DNA of 64,000 nt from Scortum barcoo (Eukaryota > Chordata > Actinopteri > Centrarchiformes > Terapontidae): the NCBI GenBank assembly GCA_023238725.1, contig CM041540.1, forward strand, positions 2,073,001 through 2,137,000, given 5' to 3'. Under the pieces are notes generated by a model. That model was not told the DNA's origin, did no database searches, and was given only the letters and a program-made list of their open reading frames with translations. Every line of letters begins with the position of its first letter. Position 1 is the first letter of the stretch. A program made the translations under genes and the position numbers. Below are positions 12,306 through 24,000 of the stretch, one piece after another.

Positions 12306-12690
12306 TGGAAGAAAACCAAAACAATGTCACATCAGAAAAACCACTGAGGAGCATATTAATGACACACCAGCATCGTGGGGACTCGTCGTTTCTCATACGG
12401 GGACAAAGTTCTGTCAACGTTGCTTTTAAAGTTAAAATATGGTCTTATGTAAGATGTGGTGGAAGAAAACCAAAATAAAAGCCTGATTCCAAAAATCTCT
12501 CCAGAGCATTAATCGGATTACGGGGACACCTGCGTTCATACACCAACGTTGTGGGGACTCGTCATTTCTCATATGGGGACAAATACTTGGCACCCATATT
12601 TTTAGGGTTACAACATGGTCTTATGTAAGATAAATTGGAATAAAAGCAAAATAAAAATCCATGGAGACTATTAATCTGGGACACCCAAGC
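12306..12690. repeat. tandem repeat, period about 150-176 bp, next to exon a
   Basis: TGGAAGAAAACCAAAA (or TGGAATAAAAGCAAAA) occurs at about 12306, 12460 and 12636, each followed by GAG(C)ATTAAT...GGACACC or a variant. GTGGGGACTCGTC(G/A)TTTCTCATA recurs at 12375 and 12551. There are about 2.3 units, ending less than 150 bp before exon a. Confidence 0.8.
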
Positions 12691-12828
12691 AGCTTCACTG
12701 TTTTTCAGATTAAGATGTGATTTTATGATTTGAATTAGATGCAAGATTTTGCCAAAGATATGCCTTTAAAGGAAGAATGTTAATGCAATGTCCCCGTAAA
12801 TGACAAAAATGAATGCTTGTACTTTCAG

Positions 12829-12966
12829 GAGAAGCAACGCTTCCTGACCGACGTCCTCCACGAGGTGATGCTATTGGACGGCCTAAGCTCCTCCCACCCA
12901 ATCTCCCAGGAAGTGGAGCAGGCGACAGACATCGACAGAGTCTTCGACTGGATCGCCTACAAAAAA
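12829..12966 (+). CDS. trhde: trhde exon a (end of catalytic domain, catalytic Tyr)
   Basis: 46 codons, phase 0 at both ends. The exon starts after the acceptor ACTTTCAG with EKQRFLTDVLHEVMLLDG and ends VFDWIAYKK. The Tyr of WIAYKK (codon 12958-12960) is at the position of the transition-state-stabilising tyrosine of M1 peptidases (family knowledge). The donor GTACAG at 12967 is weak. If it is not used, the frame stays open through the intron for about 30 codons to a stop at 13057-13059. Confidence 0.95.
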
Positions 12967-14998
12967 GTACAGCAGCAGAAAGAGCCTCAACAACATGAAT
13001 TTGTCCTCATGAATGAAAAAATGTTAATGAAATATATTAACTTGAAGAATAGCTGGTGAAGCTGCTATAAAAATATATTCAAGATATTTAAAAAGTAGAT
13101 TGTCTTAAGGCAGCATAGTTTTATAAAACTGAATAATGCAACACAGTTAATATGATAACTTCCTTCATTTTGGACTCTCTGGCTCTTCTTTCTTTTGAAG
13201 TTCAGCTTTTTAAAGACCATTTGCCATTTGGTTAATTATAGGAATTTAGGCTTTTGAGTTAATTTAAGTTTAACTGTACTTGAAAGTTCAGTTGATGATC
13301 TACTTTTTCCTCTGCTAGCTAATCGACTGATTGCAGGAATTCCAATGAAATTAATTGATTGATTGAAGTGCCAAGATTCAAGACTGTATCATCATGTACA
13401 CAACAGCCTTCCTAAAACTATGAACTAATGTAATAGGATAAGTGCTAGAATAAAGATGATACTGTTAGCAGTGATGTGGCAAGGCGTAAAATAATACTCA
13501 CAAGGTGTAATTGAGAGGAGTTTAAAGTTAGTGTTACCTGTTTGATGTTTTAAAGTGTGTGTCTGTCTCTGTCCTGTCTGTAGGGGGCGGCGTTGATCCG
13601 GATGCTGGCGAACGTGATGGGACAGCCGCTGTTCCAGAAAGGCCTGAACGTGAGTAAGCTCGTGTGGTTCTGCAGGTCCAGCTGAACATACAAAAGGTTT
13701 CTGTATCTGAGGACGGCAGGGACGGCAGAGACGGCCGGATGTTGGCTTTAAAATGATTTGTCCCCAGGATGCAGACAGAAGCTGTGTGTGTTTGCGTGTG
13801 TTATTGTGTGTGTGCGCAGCCATATTTTGGCCGAACCCAGACTGTTTGGAGCATGCTGAGTATACAGATGGGCAGCGAATAAGTGGATTTGGCTGCAAGG
13901 CCAGTTTCAGAGGAAGTTTGTTACTTGTTTTCTGCTGTAAAACCTCGCCAGTATTACAACCCCGCTGTAAGTGACCTGAATTCAGCTCCCCATGAAACTT
14001 CCTTTTAAGTGTGCAGGGACAGTTTTGATACTCAAAGCACAGATTTTTGGTATCTCACCAGGGTTTGATTGTAAGGTCACACCTTCAGCTAGACACCAAA
14101 AATATAAAGTTTCCCATTTTTTTCTCCCATTTTATTTATTTATTTTTTTAGCAGTTTAAATGCTCTCCAAAGCCAACAAACTACATTGCCAGGTTTAAAT
14201 AGTGGTTGCAAAATATTGCATATTTTATTATTGGCCGGAAAATACTCAAATTTAAATGTAGTCAAAAAAATACTGGAATAAAATATCCAAAAGTGTGTTT
14301 TTTAATCGCAGAATAAAAGCTTTCCTTTCCTAAAATTTCCTAATTCCCCCACAAAAAAAGTGAACGCCTCCAGAAAGCAGTGAGTTTCAGAGATTTAGGG
14401 TGACAGCAGCCTGTAAAATTCAATTTCAGTTTAATTATGTACGCTGGAATTACACTTTAGTCTTCACACACTTTACTTAGGGACAAGTTCAAAGTCAAAT
14501 TCAGTAAATTGATCTGTGGTGGAGCAGGGTGGCGCTGGCTGTCGTACAAAAAGATAAAACATGAATCAGAGAGAAAGCAAAAAGTTATTTGAGGGGACTG
14601 TGTATTTTTTTTTTTATCCCAGCTTTGATAATATTGATATCTGTTTTACTCCAGAGGTTTTTGACTCTGAAATAGACCAGCGTGAATTTTCCTTGTTGGC
14701 TTTAACCACTGAAACATACAGGAGGATAGATAACAGCGTTAGTGGTGCTAATGACAGAGTGTGCTGCATTATTTATCATTCAGATGTGTGTAGCTGCTAA
14801 CTGCCTCTCTGATGGTTAACACACTCCTTACGCCAACGTCTTGGCAGCGAAAAAAGAAAATGAACAGTTTTATTTCACAGCAGCGGTGCTCTTTCTATCC
14901 ACAGAATCGGAGGAAATCGGTTGGTCATTAGTGTAAAAATGATGTCATATGATGTAAGGTGAAAGTGGGTTAAATTTAGTTTTTGTTTGTGGAAATAT

Positions 14999-15032
<34 letters not shown>

Positions 15033-18000
15033 TGTCCTGATTTTCCTACAGAAACTGTCGGTGACCTGGAACTCACTGAGAACCAGGATCTATATAAAAC
15101 ACCTGCTGATCCAGCAGCAGAACAGAGTGTGTGTTTCAGCTCTGCATACGATGTGCTCCACATCACATCACACCGCCTAATAAGAACATTAGATTCAGTC
15201 CTCAGCTGCATAAAAAACATCTGGAGAAAATGTTTTTCTTCATTTTCTCGCTGCAAAGAAAACTCCCACTCGAATCAAATGACAGATAGATAGACAACTT
15301 TAATGATCTCCATATGGAAAATTAAGTTGTCATAGCAGCCAGGTACATTAAAATATGAGAAAAATACAATAAAATACAATATAATACAGAGATAAAGGCA
15401 CAGAAAATAGACAAAGTGCAGTGGATGTCCAGTACACAGTAAAAACACACAAGACTGATAGATAGATAAATGCAAAATGTAAAGATCAATAGAGCGACGT
15501 GTGTTTAGGTACTGTTTGAGGTAAATGTGTAGTGAAAGACGTCACATATAACAAACTGCCTGACACATGAAGGAGTTTCGTTGTGAATATTTGTGGTGTG
15601 ACAGGTTTTAAGCATAAAATACCTCCATAAGTGAGCCACAACATTAAAACGGTGTGTTGACAGTTTTCGTTTTCGTGAGAAATGTAAAGTATTGTTAGAG
15701 AAGAGAAAAGGCCTGTCACTCCGCTTTGTCATTTACATACAGGACTTTATATTTGGGATTGATTGATTGAGGACCAGAAAAGGTTGAAAAAGTATGAATG
15801 TGTGTTTACTTAAATGCAAATGGAGTTAAACAGTGAAGTACTGTATTTTAAATGTCAAATACAGCTTTGGTGGTATTCAATTAGTTAAACATTGCTTAAA
15901 ATATTGAATCACAGAGTCATACAGCTGACCTTTTATTTTGGTAAACAGTGGGAAACAGCTGATAGCAGCATTTGCAAGTTTGCCAATTACAGACTGCTGC
16001 ACCCTAAATGCCGTCTTCACATCATACAGGAGGGATAGTAGAGACAGCAAAGATTCCCACGTTTACAACATAATAATAAAGAAAGGTCTGAGTTCAGTTT
16101 CCTTAAAGACTTTGGGTGATATGCAACATCAGTATTTGTTCACCTGTGCTGCATTCAGACATCAGCACTTTGAAAGAAAACTGTTAACCATCATAAATCT
16201 CTACTTGGATGTTGATGTGAATAAATAAATGGGTGGATGGATGGAAATACAAAAAATTTGAAAGCATTAGATAAAATAGAATATTATAAAATAAAATAAA
16301 AAAGGCAGGAGGAGGCAAATAGATAAAGTGCAACAAGTCTTTAACCCTCACAGCTCTGCACAGCTTGAGACGGAGCGCCTGTTATCATTCAGACAGTTTA
16401 GCCGAGGTGTATCACGCTGCTAAAACCTGTGCTTGTGCAGGAATCAGGATCAGACTCTGAGTGTGTCTGTGTGTGTGTGTTTTGTCTCCGTGCATGTCGG
16501 CTTTAGTGAAGGTGACAGAGTCATACTTATCAAAGCCACACACACACACACAGTTGCTGTTATCATGTGTGTCATCTTGTTCCAATAAAGGGCTGTTGCT
16601 TCTCGCCTTATCGAGGCCTCCGAACACATCATGACAACTGACTGACACGCACACACACACACACACACGCACACACACACACACACGCACACACACACAC
16701 ACACACGCACACACACACGCACGCACGCACACAAATCTTCACTCAGAGGCAGATTAGAGCTCTTTCTCCGCAGGTGTTCTCTCTTATCTTGTACTACTTT
16801 TCCTCCCTTTTCTTGTTTTATTATAAACCCCAGCAATCCGCCGACCTCCCTGAGCTTTTCTAACAACGATCCACTGCAGCGGGAATGAGCTTCCTTCACC
16901 GTTAAAGGAAACAGACAGGGATCAAACCACCAGGCGAAAAAAAAAAAAATGTCAGTGACAAATTAAGGGTTGAAAAACGAAGCTGCCCCGCCACTAAGGC
17001 CCTTTTGAACTGGGAGACTCTCTGCGGGAGCTTTTTGAGTCGTCACCTTGTTCATTAGCTGTCGCAAAATATAACTCTGAGTTTGAAGCAGGGATTGAGC
17101 CCAAAGCCCTTCAGACTCAAACTCACCACCATCGACCCCCGTTTCTTGTTTCGTCATGTTGCTGAGACTCAACATTAAACACTTTGAGATGCTTTGAAAT
17201 GTTTCTGTCTAAAAAGCTTTCAGAATCAATAAATTCAAGCACAGCGTCACCTGAATGGGGAGACGCTGACGCTCTCTGGAGTATGTGGATGGGATGTTCA
17301 CTGCCAACATACAAAGAAGTAAAGACGTGGAACATTATTCTTTAGGATGAAGATGGTGGATGTTTGGGTGGAAAACAAACTTCATGAACGCGGTTTAATC
17401 CTGATTTAAGATTGATCTGTGTAAATGTAATATGTGACTAAACTAAGTCCATTAACTCAAGTGCTACACTACAATTTTAGGTTCTGTTTTACATTAAACT
17501 TTTTCAGAGAAATATTGAGCTTTTTACTCCACTACACTTATTTATTACCTGGAGTTAGCTTCAGCTTCAGCTCTCTGTTTATATTTTTAACATTGAACCA
17601 AGACCTCAATTATTCCCTGACCTTAACATGTAAACATGCAGATAACAAACAGTAATATAAAATATATTCAATATGAAGATTTTATTATCTGCTGGGAAAT
17701 GGTTTACTTCAAATTGCACATTGTGTAATTTAAAATCAATAATTATTATTTAAATCAGGTATGCATGCAGCTTAATGATAGTTTCTAACAAATACAGATA
17801 AAGTTTGAACGAAACAGGTCAAACAGTCTAATGATGTCACTTCCTGTCACATGGTGTGTATAAGCTCCAGACTGATCAGTTTTCTGTTTTTCAGGATTAT
17901 CTGCTGAGTCACATGTACAGCAATGCGGCCAGAGACGACCTGTGGAACAAACTGTCTCAGGTAACACTCACCTGTCTGTTCACCTGTCTGGGTTTTGAAC

Positions 18001-21000
18001 CGTCCACCCCCTCCAGGCTCAGAGGCTCCGGGGCAGAGCGGTTTGTGCAGCGTTTGCGCTTTGCTCGGCGTCGGGGAATTAAACCTGTGACTGTTCCACA
18101 TTCGGCTCCTCAGGGACAGAGCAGCCAGACTGACAGAAGCTGTTAATTATTTAACAAAGCAGCTCTAACGAAGGCCAGAGAGACGCTCGTTAAGAGCGAC
18201 TTGATGAGGCGGAGACACGGGGGGGTGGGGAATTGGGGAAATCTCTTGTTGCCATGGTAACATGACTGACAGGTGGAGGCGACGGTCGTGTTTTTGTTTG
18301 TCCTTCACACAGGAAGCTTCTGGAAAGAGTCTCTTTAATTAGATTCATCTTCGTTAGTGCCGTTCGTTACACCGCGGCTCTTTAATTAGCTGCCAGCCAA
18401 TCAGATCGCCAATTACCTGAAAGTGACTTTGGAGCAAATGATTGGTTTACTGCGATTTTTATGATGGGTAATTATGATATAAACAATCATTGAGTAATTG
18501 GTATACATTAGTCTTTGATTATTATTATTATTAGTCATTAATTATTTGTACATCGTGTATTTTGTCCAGGCGATGCGCTCAGAGGGGCGGGACATCGACA
18601 TTGGAGGGATGATGGACAGGTGGACTCTACAGATGGGCTACCCCGTCGTGACCATCAGCAAGAACCAATCAGAGCAGCTCCCCACTCATTACATCACCGT
18701 CAACCAGGAGCACTTCCTGTATGGGCAGGAAGTGAAGGACAACAACAGGTAGGTTTAAAATCTGTTTCATATCCTGTAAACAACAATGAAATAAAACTTT
18801 AGACTGTGATGTTAGTCTGAAGTTTACCACACGGTGATGATACGATGAATAGATACATATAAAGTGGAATATAGATAAAAACACTACAAAATAAAAAAAA
18901 CAAATAAATAATTCTGACAAATTCCAATTTTTGGTAACTTTTGACATGTTATTTAGGATTGTAGGATTTCAGCTTACTACTACAAAGTTTAATCTCCAGA
19001 TCATACATATATGTACCAACATGAGCAGGAAACACACACAATTAGAGGTTTTTCTGTCAGAAATTAAGCAAAAGAACAAACAGGTGGTATCTCTGTTTTT
19101 GTATCAACAGAAATGGATGTTTAATATGGTGTTACTTTAATAAAAAGAGAAAGTTAATAATGTAAACCAATATGATGATACTCAACTCTCAACATCACAT
19201 CCGGTGAATCATCTAACCACCAATAACCTTTAAAATCACCATACAGACACACAGATACGCCCAATGGGTGTGACATGATAAAAACTTATAAAACTTATTA
19301 TAACTTCAAGGTGTCTTTATAGCAGTAATATCTGGAGAGACAGGAGACGAGTTTACGGCTGCTCTCTCGCGTCCAGTTCAGTCTGACTGAAGTTTTATTT
19401 TTAGAGCGACCTCCCGTTCATGAAATGATTGATGATTTATATTCTTGTTGTATAACTGCAGGTAATAATAATAATACAGAGAGCTTAAAGAGGGAGAGAT
19501 GCTGATTGGCTGCAGTGAGCGTGATGATGCAGATTAATGAGAGTGAATGCTAGTTTATATTTACAACCATACTCATACTTAAATCTGACCAAATGAGAGG
19601 AAACGATTGTTGACATCCACTGTGGATTAAAGCTCCTCCCATCTCAAGAATCAGAGGTTTTTGTGAAAATGACTTTACAGAGTGACCTCTGACCTTTGGT
19701 TTTTTAAGGCCCTCGGGATAACTTGTACATTTTCAGCCTCACTGCTCGTACGAGTCTAAAAATAAAAGCCGGCCTGTTAGTCTTGTTCATTACACCCCCC
19801 CCTCTCATTTGTTCTTCATATTATTCAGTCACATTAGTCATTCACCACCCAAAGATCCTCGTGGATCTCTTTGTTTCACACCTCAGTAAGCACCGAGTAT
19901 GTCCTCCACTTTCTCCTGAAAAAGCACTTTTGCAGTTTTAACCACCTTTCCATCATTTATATTTCATTTATATTTGACTCACTTGATGTTTTATTCACGT
20001 GCTTCACAACGTCTGGAGTTTATTCTCTTCACTGTTTTATCGACCCACTTTCTCCTCCATCAATACTTCATCAGCTCCTTTCCTCTTTTTTTGTACCTGT
20101 TGTTCACTTCTTTTCTTTTCTCTTCTTTCTGTCATGTTTTTGTACTGTAGCTGACATTTACAATTGCTGTGACCTATTCAGGATCTCGCTAAAAGTTTCT
20201 TTACCTTTTTTATTTCATGTTCCCCTCCTCTGTTCTCCTTTTTGTCTTTTTGTGTTTCACTTGAGCTGCTCCGAGTCGCTCCCGAGGTCTCCTCAGCTGA
20301 CGAGCCGGAGCTGTTTGTTGTAGGTGGAGCTGAACTCTTTCTTCCGCTCTTGTTGGGTCTCGTGGGGCTGCGTTCAGACACACTCGGCGGTCCCGGGGCG
20401 TTCGTCAGCTCCCGTTAAAAAAAACCCTAGAAACTGTTGTTGTGCTTTTAGCTGAGCCGTCGTCACGCCTCAACGCGGCGGCGGATTCAATCAGAGGCCG
20501 ACGCTCCTGTGTGATGCTGCGTTCAGAAGCTCAGCAATGTCCCACAGTATTACACGCTGTTGACTTAAAATCCTGATTTATTTATCTTGCACTGACATAC
20601 AAGAAAACATTGAATTCTTAGAAATGTGCTGAAATATACAGGACAGCCAATCAGCTCTCTGACACTTTATTTAAAATGTCCAGGCGAACTAAAGTCCTTG
20701 AATAAGCATGTGCCTTTCTGCAGGTAAACACAACGTCCTTCAGCCTCAGCAGTTGACTCTCTTGATAAAAAGCAATACTGCGCTGCACTTGTACATTTGT
20801 TCGAGGCATTTTGCTAAATAAATATCTTTTATGGGTCCTTTATTTTCATTTTACAGCAGGAAGAAGTCAGAGCGTCGCTGTATGTGGTTTCAAATTGAAA
20901 CTCCAGATCACTATTAGGCCCACTGCTTTTACATTGTTTGTTTGTTTGTTTGCTTATTTTGGGACATTGCTAAGCCTTAATTAGCTCTATGTGATGGGAT

Positions 21001-24000
21001 GTGATGCAACAAACTTTGGACATTGCAGTTCGTAGTCGGCGCTCCAAACCTTCGTCATGGAGGCTCAGTGATTTCAGGCCGGCTGCTCTCAGCCACAGTT
21101 GTTGAGTGTGCATCTGTTAGAAAGTTCTTTGATGGAAAAAACATTGTGAATTTCAGTGAATCAATTTACTGCACTTTCATGCAAATGAGCATGTGTGTGG
21201 TTCTGCAAATAAAACTTATTCAAAGTCACGATTACCAACATCTCAGTCATGACAAATGCAATAACATCCAATAGCTGCAGAAATCTAATAACTTGCACAC
21301 AAGCTAACAAACTGTGGCCTAATATCACTGATAGAAGTTTTCTAATCAATAATTGAAGACTGTTTACATTGGCAAATGGTAAGAAAATGTCAGATGTGTA
21401 AGCACAAACATAAAGGAATTGTTTGATGCCACTACTTGTCAATACTATTCATCTATACCATAATTACAGAATCATAACATCACAACTTGCATACAGTGGA
21501 TCAACCGTAAAACAGAGCCACAACGTAGACTGAACAGACTAAACTAAAACATACATATTTCATCTACACGTAAATATTTACTTTCTAACTGCAACATCCA
21601 TAAATCTGCAGATGATACCATCCTGTTATCTGCAGGTAACAATCACCTTTCGACGACCTCCAGACTTCTTCTTAATCTAAGATTTAAATCTTTTTTTAAA
21701 GCCCCAAAAGTCCAAACATATGCATTTTTACAAGTTCACAGAGCTTCAGTGCATGCTCTTAGTGGAAATATAACAAATAAAGTACAACATTATGAGTAGT
21801 TTAGAATTTAGTTTGGCAGCGAATCGTCCAACAACACAAAATTCACACTGAACACTTAAAACTGAGCCACTTTTCTACTTTCAGAACAGGAAAAAAACAT
21901 CTACAGACCAGATTAATAATACTTATGAAGAAACACTTTGAATGTTTTAATTAGCGTCAGTATATGTGATGAGGTCTGACTGAATCATTTGGGCGTGTAT
22001 ACTGTATGTACTTTTTCTAAAGGTCTTTCTAATAATAGAAGTCTTGATCTCAGTGAGACTTCCTGAATACATCAAGCTTAACCAACCAATTATACAACTA
22101 ATCACTGACACCTCTTACTAACTGCTGACAACCCGTCATCTGTGTCTTTAAGAAAGTGAACTTGGAAATGGAGCATTTTATTCAAAAACTTTGAATTGCA
22201 GTCTTAACTTAAAGTGTTAAGGTGACATTTTAAAGATCACAGTGTTTTTTGTTTTTTTTTTGTCAAACACTTTACAGTCTTCTCCTCTTCCAGTCTCTGC
22301 CGGTTTGAGGGAGACGTCTCAAATTTGTGTCTTTTATTTTCCCACCATCAAACAGCCAACGCAGCGAGGCAAATAAACGCTTTTTAAAGATCTGAGCTGA
22401 CAGAAAAAGAGACGAGGAGACACCAGAGGACAGTTTGAGCTAACAAGAAGGTCGAGCTAATAATACTGAAATCAAACAGGAGCTCGGACTGCACTTGAAC
22501 GCGTCACGACTCGTCTCTGAGAGAAAGTAAGAGCCGTCACCTGACGAGAAGTGACTGACGAGCTGCGTGTTTGATTTAATTGTCTAACTCTTTAACGAGA
22601 CTAGAAAAAAAGACGTGAAAATTAATACAAAGTGGAGAAAAAGTGTTATTAATTAAAAAACTCAGTGATTATTAAGTCTGAAGATGCATTTCACATTTTA
22701 TTGAGCTGAAGCGAGTTCATTTTAATCCCCACGTTTGCTGTCTGAGTGCAAATTATACTTTCTATGTCTGCTGCGAGGGTCACCGTGATGTAAATTTCAT
22801 CCTCTGGAGACTTTCTGTGGACGTTTTAAGACTGCAAAGATGCTGCGTATTGAATTAATGTTGTATTATTTTAGTTGTCCGTCTCATATATGTCTGGTGG
22901 GATCGACACACTCGCTTGTCAGTGAGGTTTATGCTCATTTTATTGTATTGTTTGTGTCATATGGTTTTGTCTTGTTTTGCATGTATTGTTGAGTTTTGTG
23001 TATTTTAAAGTCACATCTGGCCACAGTGCAGCATCAGTCAACCAACATACTTGATAAATACATTGATGTTGTTCAGAAACACACACTGGCCTCTGACCAA
23101 TCAGAGCCTCTTCGACAGCAGCATGTTTTTCTCCTCCATGTTTACTATTCTGTCCTGAACAGCACTCAAAGTAGGCGAGAGGAACACACACACACACACT
23201 ACAGGATAAAACCTGCAAGTATCCCTCATCTTTATTCCAGACAGCACACGTCTGACAGGCCGGGCCATTATCGGGCGGATGTCTCGGACTCTGATCCGGC
23301 ATTACAGGTGCCGATGGCTGTAATTGTGAACTTTAAGTTTTAAATGTTGAGACGCTCGAAACGACAAATAGAAACGGAGGAAGAGGCGGCGTCTGTCTGA
23401 AGATCTGCTAAAGTTTTATTTGTGTATCGACACACTCGTGCTGACTTTCTTTCTACCTACAAGTGTGTGTGTGTGTGTGTTTTCAGGTGTTTTCTGCCTT
23501 TGATGAATAAACCATTCAACCTGCACACACACACACACACACACACACACTGTTGTCTAAAATAAACAGTCTTCATTTCAATCAAATATTAATAAACACA
23601 TTCTGCTGCTGACTGTGTGCGATCAGGTGTGTGTGTGTGTGTGTGCGTGTGTGTAATTGAGGTCCACTCCTGCCAATCACGTTGATAGAAATATCAGATT
23701 AAATATTTGGTTGCTAGGCAGCGGCATTGATCCATGGTTGCCCCTGGCGACAGATGGCTGTTATGGGATTGGTTAATGGTTCTTTCTCTGCTTGACTGTG
23801 TTACAATGACCTCCGCAATACACACACACAAACAATCACACACAAACAATCACACACTCTCATTTTAAATGGAGGTATTAATTGCTGATTGTTTGCTGTC
23901 TGTAATTAAAATCCACTTTAATTAAAATATGAATGAATTTAATCAGAATGAGTTCAATTAAAAACGGAGTCTCTGATGGTTTTAATGGAACTAAAGCGAA

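Larger units (their letters stand above)
1..12828 (+). other. trhde intron, 3' part (at least 12.8 kb; upstream exon outside window)
   Basis: I found no exon of trhde or of another gene here. The sequences expected just upstream of exon a (the HEXXH zinc helix and the GTDYLYPGW-type block) are not recognisable in any frame. The stretch is AT-rich with transposon remnants, microsatellites and tandem repeats, listed separately. The remaining parts (for example 420-1670, 1700-2700, 4870-5980, 9720-11390) show nothing I can assign. Confidence 0.8.
13650..17894 (+). other. trhde intron b-c
   Basis: 4.2 kb, GTGAGT...TTTTTCAG. It holds CA arrays (15002, 16645) and a fish dispersed-repeat fragment (about 15284-15480). 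Open frames inside it are low-complexity or lack recognisable protein character. Confidence 0.88.

Noticed and set aside
1..12828. Search for upstream trhde exons (zinc-site HEXXH, GAMEN-type motif)
   Set aside because: None found in any frame; they must lie outside the window.
13425..13898. 157-codon frame on the minus strand
   Set aside because: It lies opposite exon b of trhde and has no recognisable protein character; treated as a shadow.
16450..16899. 149-codon open frame on the minus strand rich in Cys-Val
   Set aside because: It is a translation of the CA/CG microsatellite at 16645-16734 and shows no domain.
19871..20323. 150-codon frame rich in Phe/Ser/Cys
   Set aside because: Arises from a pyrimidine-rich tract; no domain.
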